A stretch of DNA of 64,000 nt from VXPQ01 sp965248175 (GCA_965248175.1 OZ252093.1:2232001-2296000); one strand, 5' to 3'. Positions 44,690 through 54,409 are shown, counted from the stretch's first letter. Notes: generated by a model from the letters alone, not told the origin. Program-made: numbers and translations.

Positions 44690-45298
44690 TCAGATGTTGT
44701 CCACGGTCGGAGCAATATCCTTTTGCCCGGTGGTCTTGCGGTCGGTAACGACCTTGTCCGGGCTCGGCAAGATAAAAGCGAGCAGCACGTAGGCAATGAT
44801 CACAGGAGGGCCTCCTGTGAAAATAAGGATGACCACGAATGCCACACGAACCAGGGTAGGATCCAGTTGAAAATACTCCGCAACCCCAGCGGCGACACCC
44901 GCAATTTTTTTGTCGTGTGACTTTGTAAGCTGTTTTTTCACGGTCTTTCCCTTGGGTTTTGTGTTGTGGCGTTTTGCCTTACCCCGCTTCGGTGCTTTGT
45001 ATTTTTTCCGGGGGCGCCATGACAGCACACCAAAACCTAACAGGATAATCAGAATGCCTGCCATCCAGGGGAGCATCTCGGCAAGGCGGCGAACACTAAA
45101 CCCTTGCCAGATACCTATTTCCTGAACGATGTAGATGGCCCCCACAAGGATGAGAGAAAGCCCGGCTATCATGGGCAAATTCCAGAATTGTTTGCCGGAC
45201 GTATCGCTTTCCTCAAACAGGAAGCGTTCCATTTCTTCTTCCGATAACGTTCCGGGGTCGGTGGGTTGGGATTCTTCTTCAGGCATGTCCTTTAGCAA
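44690..45298 (-). CDS. PspC-domain membrane protein
   Basis: A 202-residue protein with an acidic N-terminus (1-37), two hydrophobic helices (about 42-60 and 76-92), a Lys/Arg-rich linker (about 95-128) and a C-terminal PspC domain. In the PspC domain KIAGVAAGVAEYFQLDPTLVRV is followed by a long hydrophobic stretch ending VLLAFILPSP. PspC proteins are linked to envelope stress sensing. Here the PspC domain is C-terminal rather than N-terminal, and no pspA is nearby. Confidence 0.82.
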   Translation of the reverse strand: MLKDMPEEESQPTDPGTLSEEEMERFLFEESDTSGKQFWNLPMIAGLSLILVGAIYIVQEIGIWQGFSVRRLAEMLPWMAGILIILLGFGVLSWRPRKKYKAPKRGKAKRHNTKPKGKTVKKQLTKSHDKKIAGVAAGVAEYFQLDPTLVRVAFVVILIFTGGPPVIIAYVLLAFILPSPDKVVTDRKTTGQKDIAPTVDNI

Positions 45299-45425
45299 CA
45301 GGCAAGTGGGTTTCCAGGTTGGCGGTCACTGGCTGAAGCCAGATAATGCGGATAAGTGAACAAATGATCGGTCCGCATAAGACCTTAATTGGGCAACTAC
45401 GTGTACGTTGCAAAATCGCCTAAGG

Positions 45426-46031
45426 TTACAGAGGGCCTTCCGTTCGGACAATCTCTTCCTCCGTGACAAGGATGTCCATACGCACATCATGCGGCTCGAA
45501 AGGGATGGATTCAAATAAGCAGGCATGATACGTCACGCCGATCCGAATAGCCTTAAGACCTTGCAGGAAGGTGTCATAGTACCCTTTCCCGTACCCGATC
45601 CGGTGTCCATCCCGTGCGCCCCCGAGCATCGGGACAATAACCGTGTCAATGCGGTGAGATGGCACTTGCTCGCTGCCTGTGGGCCTGGGAATCCCCCAGG
45701 GGGATTCCAGAGAGGGTTCTTCCCCCGTATATCGCACAGCATACATGGATGGGACCCCGATATCCGGCGCCACGGGAAGGGCAACCTCCACGCCTTGCTT
45801 CCGGAGTCGGGTGATCAGCGAACGAATGTCCGGTTCGCGCCGCTTGATCATCGGCCAGTATGCATGAACGAGTACGGCGCCGTCGATTTCGGGAAGCGCA
45901 AGGATCCGCTTGACCATAGCAGCACTCCGACGCGCATAGTCGCCCTCTGTCAAGGTCTGCCGGTAGGTACTGAACTGCTTTCGCAGCCTCGATTTCTCAT
46001 TCGCCTCTGTCTTGCTGGAGTGGGGGATCAT
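45426..46031 (-). CDS. 5-formyltetrahydrofolate cyclo-ligase
   Basis: A 201-residue enzyme that converts 5-formyl-THF to 5,10-methenyl-THF using ATP. The N-terminal basic helix (KSRLRKQFSTYR), the YWPMIKRREPD block (about 59-69) and the catalytic loop PMLGGARDGHRIGYGKGYYD (about 133-152) are all present, the last being diagnostic. Length is normal. A 208-bp intergenic region separates it from divergent ffh. Confidence 0.93.
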   Translation of the reverse strand: MIPHSSKTEANEKSRLRKQFSTYRQTLTEGDYARRSAAMVKRILALPEIDGAVLVHAYWPMIKRREPDIRSLITRLRKQGVEVALPVAPDIGVPSMYAVRYTGEEPSLESPWGIPRPTGSEQVPSHRIDTVIVPMLGGARDGHRIGYGKGYYDTFLQGLKAIRIGVTYHACLFESIPFEPHDVRMDILVTEEEIVRTEGPL

Positions 46032-46238
46032 GTGTACAGGGTATGCGTAGGGATGGATTTTATGGAGATTACAGACAAGGAATGTCTTCTGCGCAGTTGA
46101 TCTGGGGTTCCTGGTTTCTTATCTTGTCAGACTATTAAAAATAAACAACCGTCCGGGTTTCATTGTTCGTCCGTCGCCGGGATAGAATGATGGAAATCTT
46201 CTTCTATATGCACAAGCCATTGTTGTGTAGCACACATC

Positions 46239-47588
46239 ATGTTTGAGAGCCTCTCACAAAAGGTTGAAGGTGCGTTAAAGCGCGTCAGTGGCCAAGGGCG
46301 CATCAGCGAGTTGAATGTCGCGGACATGATGCGTGATATTCGGCGTGCTCTGCTGGAGGCTGATGTAAACTACCAGGTTGCACTCGATTTTACGGAACGT
46401 GTCCGCAATGAGGCTCTTGGAGAAGCCGTTCTGTCGTCGGTTGCTCCCGGACAGCAGCTCGTGAAACTGGTTTATGACGAGTTGGTCCGCCTGCTGGGGG
46501 ATGATCACAAGGCTATTGCACTCGCACAGCATCCCCCCACGGTCGTTCTTGTGGCAGGCTTACAAGGTTCCGGAAAAACGACCTTCTGTGCAAAGCTTGC
46601 CCACTATTTCAGGCAGCAGGGCAACACTCCTTTGTTAGCGGCTGCGGATGTATACCGCCCGGCTGCGGTAGCTCAGCTTGAGACGCTGGCCCGGTCTATT
46701 GACGTACCGGTTTATTCCATTATGCAAGACGGGCAACCCGTCAGGGATGCGGTACGCGTAGCACGCGAAACCATTCGGGAGGCCCGACGCAGCGCCCGCG
46801 ACATCGTCATCGTAGACACGGCGGGACGGCTCCATGTCGACGAGGAAATGATGACCGAAGTGGCGGACATCAAACACGCCGTGGACCCGGATGAAATTCT
46901 CTTTGTTGTGGACAGCATGACGGGGCAGGATGCGGTTCAGGCAGCGCTTGCTTTCAATGAACGTCTTGATTTTGACGGCGTCGTGCTTTCCAAACTGGAC
47001 GGAGACACACGAGGCGGCGCAGCGCTCTCCATACGCTCGGTCGTCAAGAAGCCGATCAAATTCGCCTCCATAGGGGAAAAGGTAGAGGCCCTCACACCAT
47101 TTCACCCGGATCGTATTGCACGACGCATCCTCGGCATGGGCGATGTCGTTTCGCTCGTCGAAAAAGCCCAGGAGCAATTCGACAACCGACAGGCCGAGCA
47201 ACTACGTAAAAAGATACGTTCACAGGATTTCGATCTGGCCGATTTCTATGAGCAACTCCAGCAAATCCGGAAAATGGGGTCGCTCAGCGACATTGCCGGG
47301 ATGCTTCCGGGCATGAGTCGGCAGATGCGCGACGTGAATATTGACGACAACGCCTTCACACACATTGAAGCCATTATCCTTTCTATGACGCCTGAGGAAC
47401 GTCGCCATCCGTCCATACTGAACGGAAGCCGCCGCCGCCGGATCGCGCGGGGCAGTGGAACAGAAGTGCGTGATGTGAATCAACTGCTCAAGCAGTTCAA
47501 GGACATGAAAAGGATGATGAAAACCGTTTCGCGCATGACGGATGCAAAAAGGTCGGTAGACCTTGCCAGATTAACAGGTCAGGCATAG
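46239..47588 (+). CDS. ffh: Signal recognition particle protein Ffh
   Basis: A 449-residue SRP54 GTPase that binds 4.5S RNA and signal sequences. The N domain (1-95), G1 GLQGSGKTT, DTAGRLHVDE, SKLDGDTRGGAAL and the RILGMGDVVSLVE motif are present. A methionine-rich M domain follows (about 300-449) with ILNGSRRRRIARGSGT as the RNA-binding motif. It opens a plus-strand run of translation genes. The SRP RNA gene is not visible in this window. Confidence 0.97.
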   Translation: MFESLSQKVEGALKRVSGQGRISELNVADMMRDIRRALLEADVNYQVALDFTERVRNEALGEAVLSSVAPGQQLVKLVYDELVRLLGDDHKAIALAQHPPTVVLVAGLQGSGKTTFCAKLAHYFRQQGNTPLLAAADVYRPAAVAQLETLARSIDVPVYSIMQDGQPVRDAVRVARETIREARRSARDIVIVDTAGRLHVDEEMMTEVADIKHAVDPDEILFVVDSMTGQDAVQAALAFNERLDFDGVVLSKLDGDTRGGAALSIRSVVKKPIKFASIGEKVEALTPFHPDRIARRILGMGDVVSLVEKAQEQFDNRQAEQLRKKIRSQDFDLADFYEQLQQIRKMGSLSDIAGMLPGMSRQMRDVNIDDNAFTHIEAIILSMTPEERRHPSILNGSRRRRIARGSGTEVRDVNQLLKQFKDMKRMMKTVSRMTDAKRSVDLARLTGQA

Positions 47589-47673
47589 CATCTCTTATTG
47601 CAGCAAGGGGCAGCAAAAAACTCCGCGTTACGTACCACACTTAATCAATCATCGGAATCAAGAGGCATATACC

Positions 47674-48372
47674 GTGGCAGTAAAACTTCGTTTGCGTCGC
47701 ATGGGACGTAAAAAACTTCCGCTCTGGACTATAGTCGCCGCCGATTCGCGTCGTGCACGTGACGGTCGCTATATCGAAAAACTCGGCAATTACAATCCTC
47801 TCGTTAAGCCCTCTTCGGTCGATCTTAACGTTGAACGGATCCATTACTGGCTTGCGCAGGGAGCCCAGCCATCCGATACCGTGCGTAATCTACTGAGTCG
47901 AGAAGGCATTTTACTGGAGCGGCACCTTCGCCTCAAGGGGAAGCCGGAAGAAGAGATCCTGCAGGCGGTAACGGAGCATCGCGAACGTCATGCGGCGAAC
48001 CGGGCGGCTTCCGCGAAAGATACCCCGCAAACCCGCCGTCAGAAAGTGCTTGATGAGGAAAAGGAACGTGTGGCCAAGCAGGAAGCGGACGTGGCGAAGC
48101 GCCGGGCGGAAGCAGACGAAAAAGCAAGATTGGAGGCGGAAGCAGCTAAAAAGAAGGCGGCCAAAGAACGTATCGAGGCAGAGAAAGCCGCTGCGGAAGC
48201 TGCTGAAAAAGAGCAGGCTGCGTCCGCGAGCGGCGATGCTGAACAGGAAGATACTGTGGAGGAAACTCCTGCTGCGAAGGTAGACGCCACTGAACAGGAA
48301 GCGTCTGCAGCCACTCCTGTGGAAGACGATGCCCCCGAAGAAAAGGCGGAAGAGAAAAAGCCGAAAAAGTAA
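47674..48372 (+). CDS. rpsP: 30S ribosomal protein S16 with long charged C-terminal extension
   Basis: The start is GTG at 47674, supported by AGAGG 10 bp upstream and the canonical MAVKLRLRRMGRKK beginning. Residues 1-85 are ordinary S16. The remaining roughly 145 residues form an Ala/Glu/Lys-rich, heptad-like helix (about 100-190) and an acidic Ala/Pro-rich tail ending EKKPKK. Usual S16 is 80-100 residues. Extended S16 proteins occur in Bacteroidota, but this extension is long. It heads the conserved rpsP-rimM-trmD-rplS operon. Confidence 0.95.
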   Translation: MAVKLRLRRMGRKKLPLWTIVAADSRRARDGRYIEKLGNYNPLVKPSSVDLNVERIHYWLAQGAQPSDTVRNLLSREGILLERHLRLKGKPEEEILQAVTEHRERHAANRAASAKDTPQTRRQKVLDEEKERVAKQEADVAKRRAEADEKARLEAEAAKKKAAKERIEAEKAAAEAAEKEQAASASGDAEQEDTVEETPAAKVDATEQEASAATPVEDDAPEEKAEEKKPKK

Positions 48373-48402
48373 CGCCTTCTTCCGTGCCCGTTCATTGATC
48401 TT

Positions 48403-48948
48403 ATGACTAACCCCAGCCGAACCGATACGCTCCTGCTTTTGGGACGCGCATACCGGGCGCATGGGCTGTCGGGCGAAATCAAGGTAATCCCCGAAACGGA
48501 CGACCCAACGAGATTCGAAGCATTATCGGCACTGTATGTCAGGCAGACCCCCGACACGGCTCGTCTTACGAACGTGCAGGGCGTCCGCTATCAACACACC
48601 CGTAAGGGGCCGCTCGTAATTCTCAAGTTGGAAACCATCGAGTCGCGGGAAGCAGCCGAGACATTGCGAGGCGCCTTGCTTTATGCCCCTGCCGGTGCGC
48701 TCCCCGAGCTTGACGCAGATGAATTTTACCTTCGCGATCTGGTCGGACTTGTTGTCGTTGAAGAAGGTGGTGACCGGATTGGCGTTGTGGAGGATGTGTT
48801 GGCGTTCCCGGGACAAGATATGCTCGTTATTGCACGCGACCGGCAGCCTTCGGCTATGGTGCCGGCTGTGCCTGAGTTCGTGGTGGACATTGATCTTCAG
48901 GCGGGACAAATCACCCTTCGCGTTATCGAAGGACTACTTGATGGATAA
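48403..48948 (+). CDS. rimM: 16S rRNA processing protein RimM
   Basis: A 181-residue protein that assists maturation of the 30S head and binds S19. It contains GRAYRAHGLSGEIKVIPETDDPTRF-type N-domain motifs, EFYLRDLVGL (about 107-116) and a PRC-barrel domain ending with the MVPAVPEFVVDIDL block. It lies 30 bp after rpsP and 14 bp before trmD, in the classic order. Confidence 0.94.
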   Translation: MTNPSRTDTLLLLGRAYRAHGLSGEIKVIPETDDPTRFEALSALYVRQTPDTARLTNVQGVRYQHTRKGPLVILKLETIESREAAETLRGALLYAPAGALPELDADEFYLRDLVGLVVVEEGGDRIGVVEDVLAFPGQDMLVIARDRQPSAMVPAVPEFVVDIDLQAGQITLRVIEGLLDG

Positions 48949-48962
48949 ACAGGAAATACACT

Positions 48963-49646
48963 GTGCGCATTGATATTATCACCGTACTTCCTGAGTTGGT
49001 CGCCAGTATGCTGAAGCACGGCGTGCTCCGGCGAGCCACAGACAAGGGCCTGGTGGATGTCCGGGTTCACGACATCCGGACGTACACCCTGGACAAACAT
49101 CGACAGGTGGACGACTACCCGTACGGAGGCGGCGCCGGCATGGTATTGAAACCGGAACCCGTTTTCCGATGTATAGATGCGATTCGGACAGAAAGCGACG
49201 TATCCGTTGATGAGATCGTGTATCTCACACCGGATGGTGAAACGTTGACGCAGGAAACAGCTACGGCAATGTCTCTCCAGGAACATGTTGTGCTCCTGGC
49301 GGGACATTACATAGGGGTAGACCAGCGGATCCGGGATGCGCTGGTTACTCGGGAGATATCCATGGGGGATTATGTCCTGAGTGGCGGTGAAATCCCGGCG
49401 CTCGTTCTCACGGATGCCATGGCTCGCTTGATCCCAGGGGTTCTGGGAGATGCCGAATCGGCATTGTCCGACTCGTTTCAGGATGGATTGTTGGGGGCTC
49501 CGGTGTATACGCGTCCCGCCGAATTTCGGGGTATGAGCGTGCCGGAGGTTTTACGGTCCGGAAACCATCGGGAAATTGCCCGATGGAGAGAACAGCAGCG
49601 ACAGCACCTGACGCAACGCCGAAGACCGGACTTATCGGAAGATTAA
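48963..49646 (+). CDS. trmD: tRNA (guanine37-N1)-methyltransferase
   Basis: A 227-residue SPOUT methyltransferase acting on G37 of tRNAs. The start is GTG at 48963 (MRIDIITVLPE). The DDYPYGGGAGMVLKPEP block (about 49-65), LLAGHYIGVDQRI and the knot sequence DYVLSGGEIPALVLTDAMAR (about 137-156) are intact. The last binds S-adenosylmethionine. Length is slightly below the E. coli enzyme. Confidence 0.96.
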   Translation: MRIDIITVLPELVASMLKHGVLRRATDKGLVDVRVHDIRTYTLDKHRQVDDYPYGGGAGMVLKPEPVFRCIDAIRTESDVSVDEIVYLTPDGETLTQETATAMSLQEHVVLLAGHYIGVDQRIRDALVTREISMGDYVLSGGEIPALVLTDAMARLIPGVLGDAESALSDSFQDGLLGAPVYTRPAEFRGMSVPEVLRSGNHREIARWREQQRQHLTQRRRPDLSED

Positions 49647-49720
49647 TCGGTATTCCCGAACCTGGTTCGCACCAGGCGTCATCGTAATTTATGCATCATC
49701 CTGTTTAGAGGTACAGCGCC

Positions 49721-50086
49721 ATGGCTACGGATCTATTACATCTCGTCGAAACGACTCAGGTTCGGGACGACATGCCGGAGTTCCGGCCCGGCGATACAGT
49801 GAACGTACACTTTCGCGTAGTCGAGGGCGACAAGGAACGCATCCAGCAGTATCAAGGCGTCGTCATTGCCGAACAAGGTTCAGGGGCTGGTCGGACATTT
49901 ACGGTGCGCAAGATATCCAATGGCGTAGGAGTTGAGCGTATTTTCCCGCTCTACTCGCCGAAAATCGCGAAGATCGAGCGTATTCGCCAGGGGCGTGTAC
50001 GTCGGGCAAAGCTGTATTTTCTGCGGTCTCGACGCGGAAAGGCGGCACGTATCAAAGAAAAAATCCGTGATGCGTCCAAGCGATAG
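49721..50086 (+). CDS. rplS: 50S ribosomal protein L19
   Basis: A 121-residue protein at the 30S-50S interface, with FRPGDTVNVHFRVVEGDKERIQ and FPLYSPKIAKIERIRQGRVRRAKLYFLR-type blocks. The C-terminal basic tail fits the family. Its last 17 bp overlap the start of smpB in another frame. Confidence 0.97.
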   Translation: MATDLLHLVETTQVRDDMPEFRPGDTVNVHFRVVEGDKERIQQYQGVVIAEQGSGAGRTFTVRKISNGVGVERIFPLYSPKIAKIERIRQGRVRRAKLYFLRSRRGKAARIKEKIRDASKR

Positions 50087-50549
50087 GGAATCGGGAGACA
50101 TAACTCCGATCACGAAAAATCGCAAGGCGCATTACGAATACCACGTCGAGGAAACGATCGAAGCGGGAATCGCGTTGCGAGGCAGCGAGGTAAAGTCCAT
50201 CCGGCAGGGAAAAATCAGCCTGCAGGAGGCTTGGTGCCATGTTGAAAAGGGAACGATGAAGCTGATGGATTGCCATATTGCGCCGTATGAGTTTTCCGAT
50301 GCCTCGACAGCGCCCTCGCCGGTGCGCCCCCGGCAGCTTTTGTTACATCGCCGAGAACTCCTCAAATGGGAAAAAGCCTGTGCCCAAAAGGGATACACGA
50401 TCATTCCGCTGGCCGTTTATTTAAGAAACGGCTATGCGAAACTGAAGATTGGCCTTTGCAAAGGAAAAAAACTGCATGACAGGCGCGCCAGTATCGCCGA
50501 GCGGGAAGCAAAGCGCCGCATGGACCGGGTTTCCCGTGTTCGGCATTGA
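50070..50549 (+). CDS. smpB: SsrA-binding protein SmpB
   Basis: A 159-residue partner of tmRNA in trans-translation. The start ATG at 50070 lies within rplS and gives a short family-like N-terminus before ITPITKNRKAHYEYHV. Core motifs are GSEVKSIRQGKISLQEAWC (about 47-65) and LLLHRRELLKW. The C-terminal basic region runs through HDRRASIAEREAKRRMDR. No tmRNA gene is visible nearby. Overlap with rplS suggests coupled expression with the ribosomal operon. Confidence 0.95.
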   Translation: MRPSDRESGDITPITKNRKAHYEYHVEETIEAGIALRGSEVKSIRQGKISLQEAWCHVEKGTMKLMDCHIAPYEFSDASTAPSPVRPRQLLLHRRELLKWEKACAQKGYTIIPLAVYLRNGYAKLKIGLCKGKKLHDRRASIAEREAKRRMDRVSRVRH

Positions 50550-50623
50550 GACACCCGTAAGAACCTCCAGATAATTCGTGCTCGCGCAGTATCGAGGTAA
50601 TACCTCATTGAGGCAGCAAGCCA

Positions 50624-51859
50624 ATGAAATTTCCTCCGATCGACAAACAACTTGCGCTGATCGAGCGCGGCGTGGCCGAAATCGTTCCGAAAGACGCTCT
50701 TGTGGAAAAACTGCGCAAGGCGGAAAAGACGGGCAAGCCACTCATTGTCAAGCTGGGATGCGATCCAAGCCGCCCCGACCTGCATCTGGGGCATTCGGTC
50801 GTGCTCCGCAAGCTGCGGCAGTTTCAGGATCTTGGCCACGAGGCGGTGCTTATCGTAGGAGATTTTACGGGAATGATTGGCGACCCAAGTGGGCGTTCGC
50901 AGGGGCGGCCTGCGTTAACCGTCGAGGAAACCAGAGAAAACGGGCGCTCCTACTTTGAGCAAGCGTCGCGCATTCTTGACCCCGAACATACCCGGATCAT
51001 CTACAACTCGGCGTGGCTGGAGAAGATGAGTTTCAGTGACGTCATTCAACTGGCAAGCAAATATACCGTGGCCCGGATGCTCGAACGCGACGATTTCGAG
51101 AAGCGATACAAGTCCGGTGAGCCGATAGGCATCCATGAGTTTCTCTATCCACTGGCCCAGGCGCAGGATTCGGTAGCGATCCGGGCCGATATCGAACTGG
51201 GCGGTACGGACCAGAAATTTAATTTGCTCGTAGGGAGGACTGTGCAGCAATCCGAAGGGATCGAGCCACAGGTATGCATCATGATGCCTATCCTCCCGGG
51301 TACGGACGGCGTCGAAAAAATGTCCAAGTCGCTCGATAACTATATCGGTATATCGGAACCTCCTGAAGAAATGTACGGGAAGTCTCTTTCCATTCCGGAT
51401 GATCTTATCTACCACTGGTTCGAGTTGGCTACGAATGTACCGACAGAAGAACTTCCGGCGATAAAAACCGCTGCGCAGAGGGAGCCTCGAAACACGAAAC
51501 ATCGACTTGCGTGGACGATCACGAGCATGTACCACGGCGACGACGCGGCAGACAAAGCTCGAAGCTACTTCGAGAAGACCGTGATCAGGGGAGACGTACC
51601 GGAGAACATGGAAAGCGTCCGGTTTGCGTTGGATGAAGGACCTCGCATGGGTATTCTTGATCTGATGACCCGGGCAGGACTTACGAGTTCGAACGGGGAA
51701 GCGCGTCGCCTCATTGCACAACATGCCGTCTCCATTGACGGGGAGAAAATTTCTGATGTGCGGATGGAAATGGATGTGCATGTCGGCCCTTCGTTCGTGA
51801 TCAAGGCGGGCAAACGACGGTTCGCCCGCATTGTGAGAGAAGAAGAAGGTGCTTCCTGA
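50624..51859 (+). CDS. tyrS: Tyrosyl-tRNA synthetase
   Basis: A 411-residue class I synthetase of the TyrRS type with a C-terminal S4 domain. HIGH appears as HLGH in RPDLHLGHSVVL (about 45-56). KMSKS is intact in GVEKMSKSLDN. The S4 RNA-binding domain occupies about 345-405. The variant with this N-terminal DALVEKLRKAEKTGKPLIVKLGxDP-type region is the TyrS2/TyrZ-like clade. It is preceded by smpB at 75 bp. Confidence 0.94.
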   Translation: MKFPPIDKQLALIERGVAEIVPKDALVEKLRKAEKTGKPLIVKLGCDPSRPDLHLGHSVVLRKLRQFQDLGHEAVLIVGDFTGMIGDPSGRSQGRPALTVEETRENGRSYFEQASRILDPEHTRIIYNSAWLEKMSFSDVIQLASKYTVARMLERDDFEKRYKSGEPIGIHEFLYPLAQAQDSVAIRADIELGGTDQKFNLLVGRTVQQSEGIEPQVCIMMPILPGTDGVEKMSKSLDNYIGISEPPEEMYGKSLSIPDDLIYHWFELATNVPTEELPAIKTAAQREPRNTKHRLAWTITSMYHGDDAADKARSYFEKTVIRGDVPENMESVRFALDEGPRMGILDLMTRAGLTSSNGEARRLIAQHAVSIDGEKISDVRMEMDVHVGPSFVIKAGKRRFARIVREEEGAS

Positions 51860-51944
51860 GTGGAACCATTCCCGCGGAGATACATATTTACCGCGTATGC
51901 GGGTACGCTGACCGCTGCGAGTACGTAGATCGCTTCTGCTTGTA

Positions 51945-54392
51945 ATGCGCGCTCCCCAAATCATCCTTCTTCTTGGCTTTTTTTTCCTGTCGCATGCGGG
52001 GTACGCCCAATCGGCGGATCACGACATGGAGGAGGGGCTCTCGGCTTTCCAGGAAGGATCGTACACCAAAGCCGAAGAGGTCTTTCTACGTATAACGGAG
52101 TCGGATCCGGATCGGGCGGAAGCACATTATTTGCTTGCCCGCCTGTATACAGAAACCCCTTTATCTGATCCGGGCAAGGCGGAGGATGCGCTGGATGAGG
52201 CTATCCGGATCGAACCGGAAAACCCCGATTATCTGGTCGCCAGATTACTGCAATTGCGCAGGAAATCCCGGAATGTCCTGCAAGAGCGCCTTCGCGAGCA
52301 GCGGCGAATCGCTCTCGCAAGGAAAGTTCTCACTATCGATCCAACCAATGCGTTCGCGCACGAAGAACTGGGAACGCTCTTTATCCGCGATTTCTGGCGT
52401 TATCGTAATGCCATCATGTTCCCGAGCATGACCTTTAGCGGAAATTTGTATCGTGGAAGCCAGGCTATGGCATTGGGCGATCCCCCTCTTGCTTCGCTGG
52501 AATCGCCCCTGCAGGAGCAACTGGAAGAGGATGATTCTTTCGACGAGACGAGCGCTGGCCCGCAGCAGACCCTCCCTGCTTTCGCTTCCGATCTCGGCAG
52601 CGTGTTCCTCGCGGATCGCTTCGACGTGGAGCAACTTGAGCAACAGGGAGTGCCTGTCCTGGATTTGTCGCGACGAGCGCAGCAGGCGTACGAACGTGCG
52701 GTCACACATCTTGAGGGCGCCCTTACGTCCGATCCCCTCAGGCATTCTGTGTATCGTCAACTCATGAAGATTTATGCCTTGAAGGGGGAATACGATGCAG
52801 CTCAGGAGATGCTTGAAGATATGTATACGTTCTTCCCTGAAGACCCTTCTACATGGCTGTATCTGGGCTTGGCTCAGGCATACGGAGGCGATCCTGAAGG
52901 AGCCGCCAGTTCTTTCGAGACAGCCTTGCGGTATATGGACAACGAGGAAAAAACCGTCTTCGAAACGCTCTCTTCACTACTTGTACCCGAGGAAAAAGAG
53001 CTCTACGAACAGGATCCTGTTTCATATACCGCACGATTCTGGACAAGCAAGGATCCTCGTTATCTCACGCCCTGGAACGAACGAAAAATCGAGCACTATG
53101 CTCGACTTGTGTACGCTGACCTGCTGTACGGTAGCGAAGCCCTCGAATTGCGGGGCTGGGATACCGAGCGGGGGCATATTCTGGTACGGTACGGGCCGCC
53201 GGAGCAAGATGTCGTTATTGTTCCAGGCAGTTCGTCCGGTGTGGAGGATCTCGGACAGGCGCCCACATCCCGAACGGAGGTCAGGTCTGGATCCAGGATT
53301 GAAGTAAGCCCCATCGACATGGGCTTTAACCCGCGAACGTTCCACCTTGGCGGGGATTTCGACATGCTTGCCGAGGCCAATACCTTCAACATATGGGACT
53401 ATGGCGATTTCCGGTTCGTATTCGAGGATCCGTTCCGTAACGGAGAGTATCGGCTGTATTCTCCCAGCGCTTCGGATATGTCTGCCGGGGTTCCGGCCTG
53501 GCTGAACGATTATTCGATCATCGCAAAGGAAACGATTGCCCAGATTCCGGAACGATACGAATATGAGGCGCCCGGTCGGCGAGTGGATATCCCGTTTGTG
53601 GCGAGTGCATTCAAGGGAAGCGGCGAGGAGGCGGATGTTTACGTGTCGTACGGCATTCCGATTTCCGAGGACGGAAGTCAACGGGAAAGCATAGACATAG
53701 CTGCCCACATCGGAGCGTTTCTTATTAGCGAACGCCGGGACATCCTGGTCGAAAGGCGACAAACGATATACGGGCTTCAAGGCGATCACATTCGTTCCTT
53801 CGAAGAGGCTCATCTCTGGGTAGGGGGGCAGGTCATGACGGCGCCTCCGGGACAACATGAGGTATCCATGGAGTTTGAAACGGCCAGCGGGGGCTCTATC
53901 GCCGTACAGCGCAGACCCATTGAGGTGCCTGATTTTACGCAAGACAGGCTTCAGATCAGTGATCTGATGCTGGCCTACAGTATCGAGGAGGCCGATCCCG
54001 AGGATGCAGAAAGCGGTACCGTGCACCGGGGAGGCTTTTCTATTATGTCCGCCCCGTGGAACGTGTTCTCACACAGGCAGCCCATTTATCTCTTTTTTGA
54101 GATATACCGGCTTGCGCTTACCGGGGATGAGGAAACACAGTACGAGACAGAGGCCCGTCTTACGCCCAGAAACAACGCAAGGGGCATAACCCGATTCATG
54201 AAAAATATTTTTGGAACAAGTGGCGGCGTATCGGTGAGTGTGCCGGGCTCAGGGTCATTGCCCAACGAAACGAACTACCTTATCCTTGACGCCACAAATC
54301 AGGCGCCTGGACTATATACCCTCACGCTGCGTGTACGTGATCTCGTGAGCGGGAAAAGCGTCGAGCGTTCGATAGACCTTTTTCTGGAATAA
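51945..54392 (+). CDS. Secreted TPR and GWxTD-domain protein
   Basis: An 815-residue exported protein. The signal peptide ends near AGYAQ (about 18-22). TPR-like repeats occupy about 25-135 (EGLSAFQEGSYTKAEEVFLR, then SDPDRAEAHYLLARLY) and about 245-330. A GWxTD domain follows at about 350-440, with FWTSKDPRYLTPWNERKIEHY and the signature as GWDTERGHILVRYGPPE. C-terminal beta-rich domains (about 450-815) complete it. The GWxTD family is frequent in Bacteroidota, Acidobacteriota and relatives and has no established function. Here the TD of the signature is TE. Confidence 0.87.
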   Translation: MRAPQIILLLGFFFLSHAGYAQSADHDMEEGLSAFQEGSYTKAEEVFLRITESDPDRAEAHYLLARLYTETPLSDPGKAEDALDEAIRIEPENPDYLVARLLQLRRKSRNVLQERLREQRRIALARKVLTIDPTNAFAHEELGTLFIRDFWRYRNAIMFPSMTFSGNLYRGSQAMALGDPPLASLESPLQEQLEEDDSFDETSAGPQQTLPAFASDLGSVFLADRFDVEQLEQQGVPVLDLSRRAQQAYERAVTHLEGALTSDPLRHSVYRQLMKIYALKGEYDAAQEMLEDMYTFFPEDPSTWLYLGLAQAYGGDPEGAASSFETALRYMDNEEKTVFETLSSLLVPEEKELYEQDPVSYTARFWTSKDPRYLTPWNERKIEHYARLVYADLLYGSEALELRGWDTERGHILVRYGPPEQDVVIVPGSSSGVEDLGQAPTSRTEVRSGSRIEVSPIDMGFNPRTFHLGGDFDMLAEANTFNIWDYGDFRFVFEDPFRNGEYRLYSPSASDMSAGVPAWLNDYSIIAKETIAQIPERYEYEAPGRRVDIPFVASAFKGSGEEADVYVSYGIPISEDGSQRESIDIAAHIGAFLISERRDILVERRQTIYGLQGDHIRSFEEAHLWVGGQVMTAPPGQHEVSMEFETASGGSIAVQRRPIEVPDFTQDRLQISDLMLAYSIEEADPEDAESGTVHRGGFSIMSAPWNVFSHRQPIYLFFEIYRLALTGDEETQYETEARLTPRNNARGITRFMKNIFGTSGGVSVSVPGSGSLPNETNYLILDATNQAPGLYTLTLRVRDLVSGKSVERSIDLFLE

Positions 54393-54409
54393 AACGGGCG
54401 CCGCGTTTT
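54391..54409. terminator. Possible bidirectional terminator between the GWxTD gene and purE
   Basis: AAAACG pairs with CGTTTT around GGCGCCG, overlapping the stop codon of the plus-strand gene and lying before the convergent purE stop. The stem is short and its A/T ends serve as the T-tracts. Confidence 0.35.

Noticed and set aside
46032..46238. Intergenic region between 5-formyl-THF cyclo-ligase and ffh considered for 6S or SRP RNA
   Set aside because: No convincing long hairpin with a central bulge (6S) and no GGAA-tetraloop domain IV of SRP RNA could be recognised by eye.
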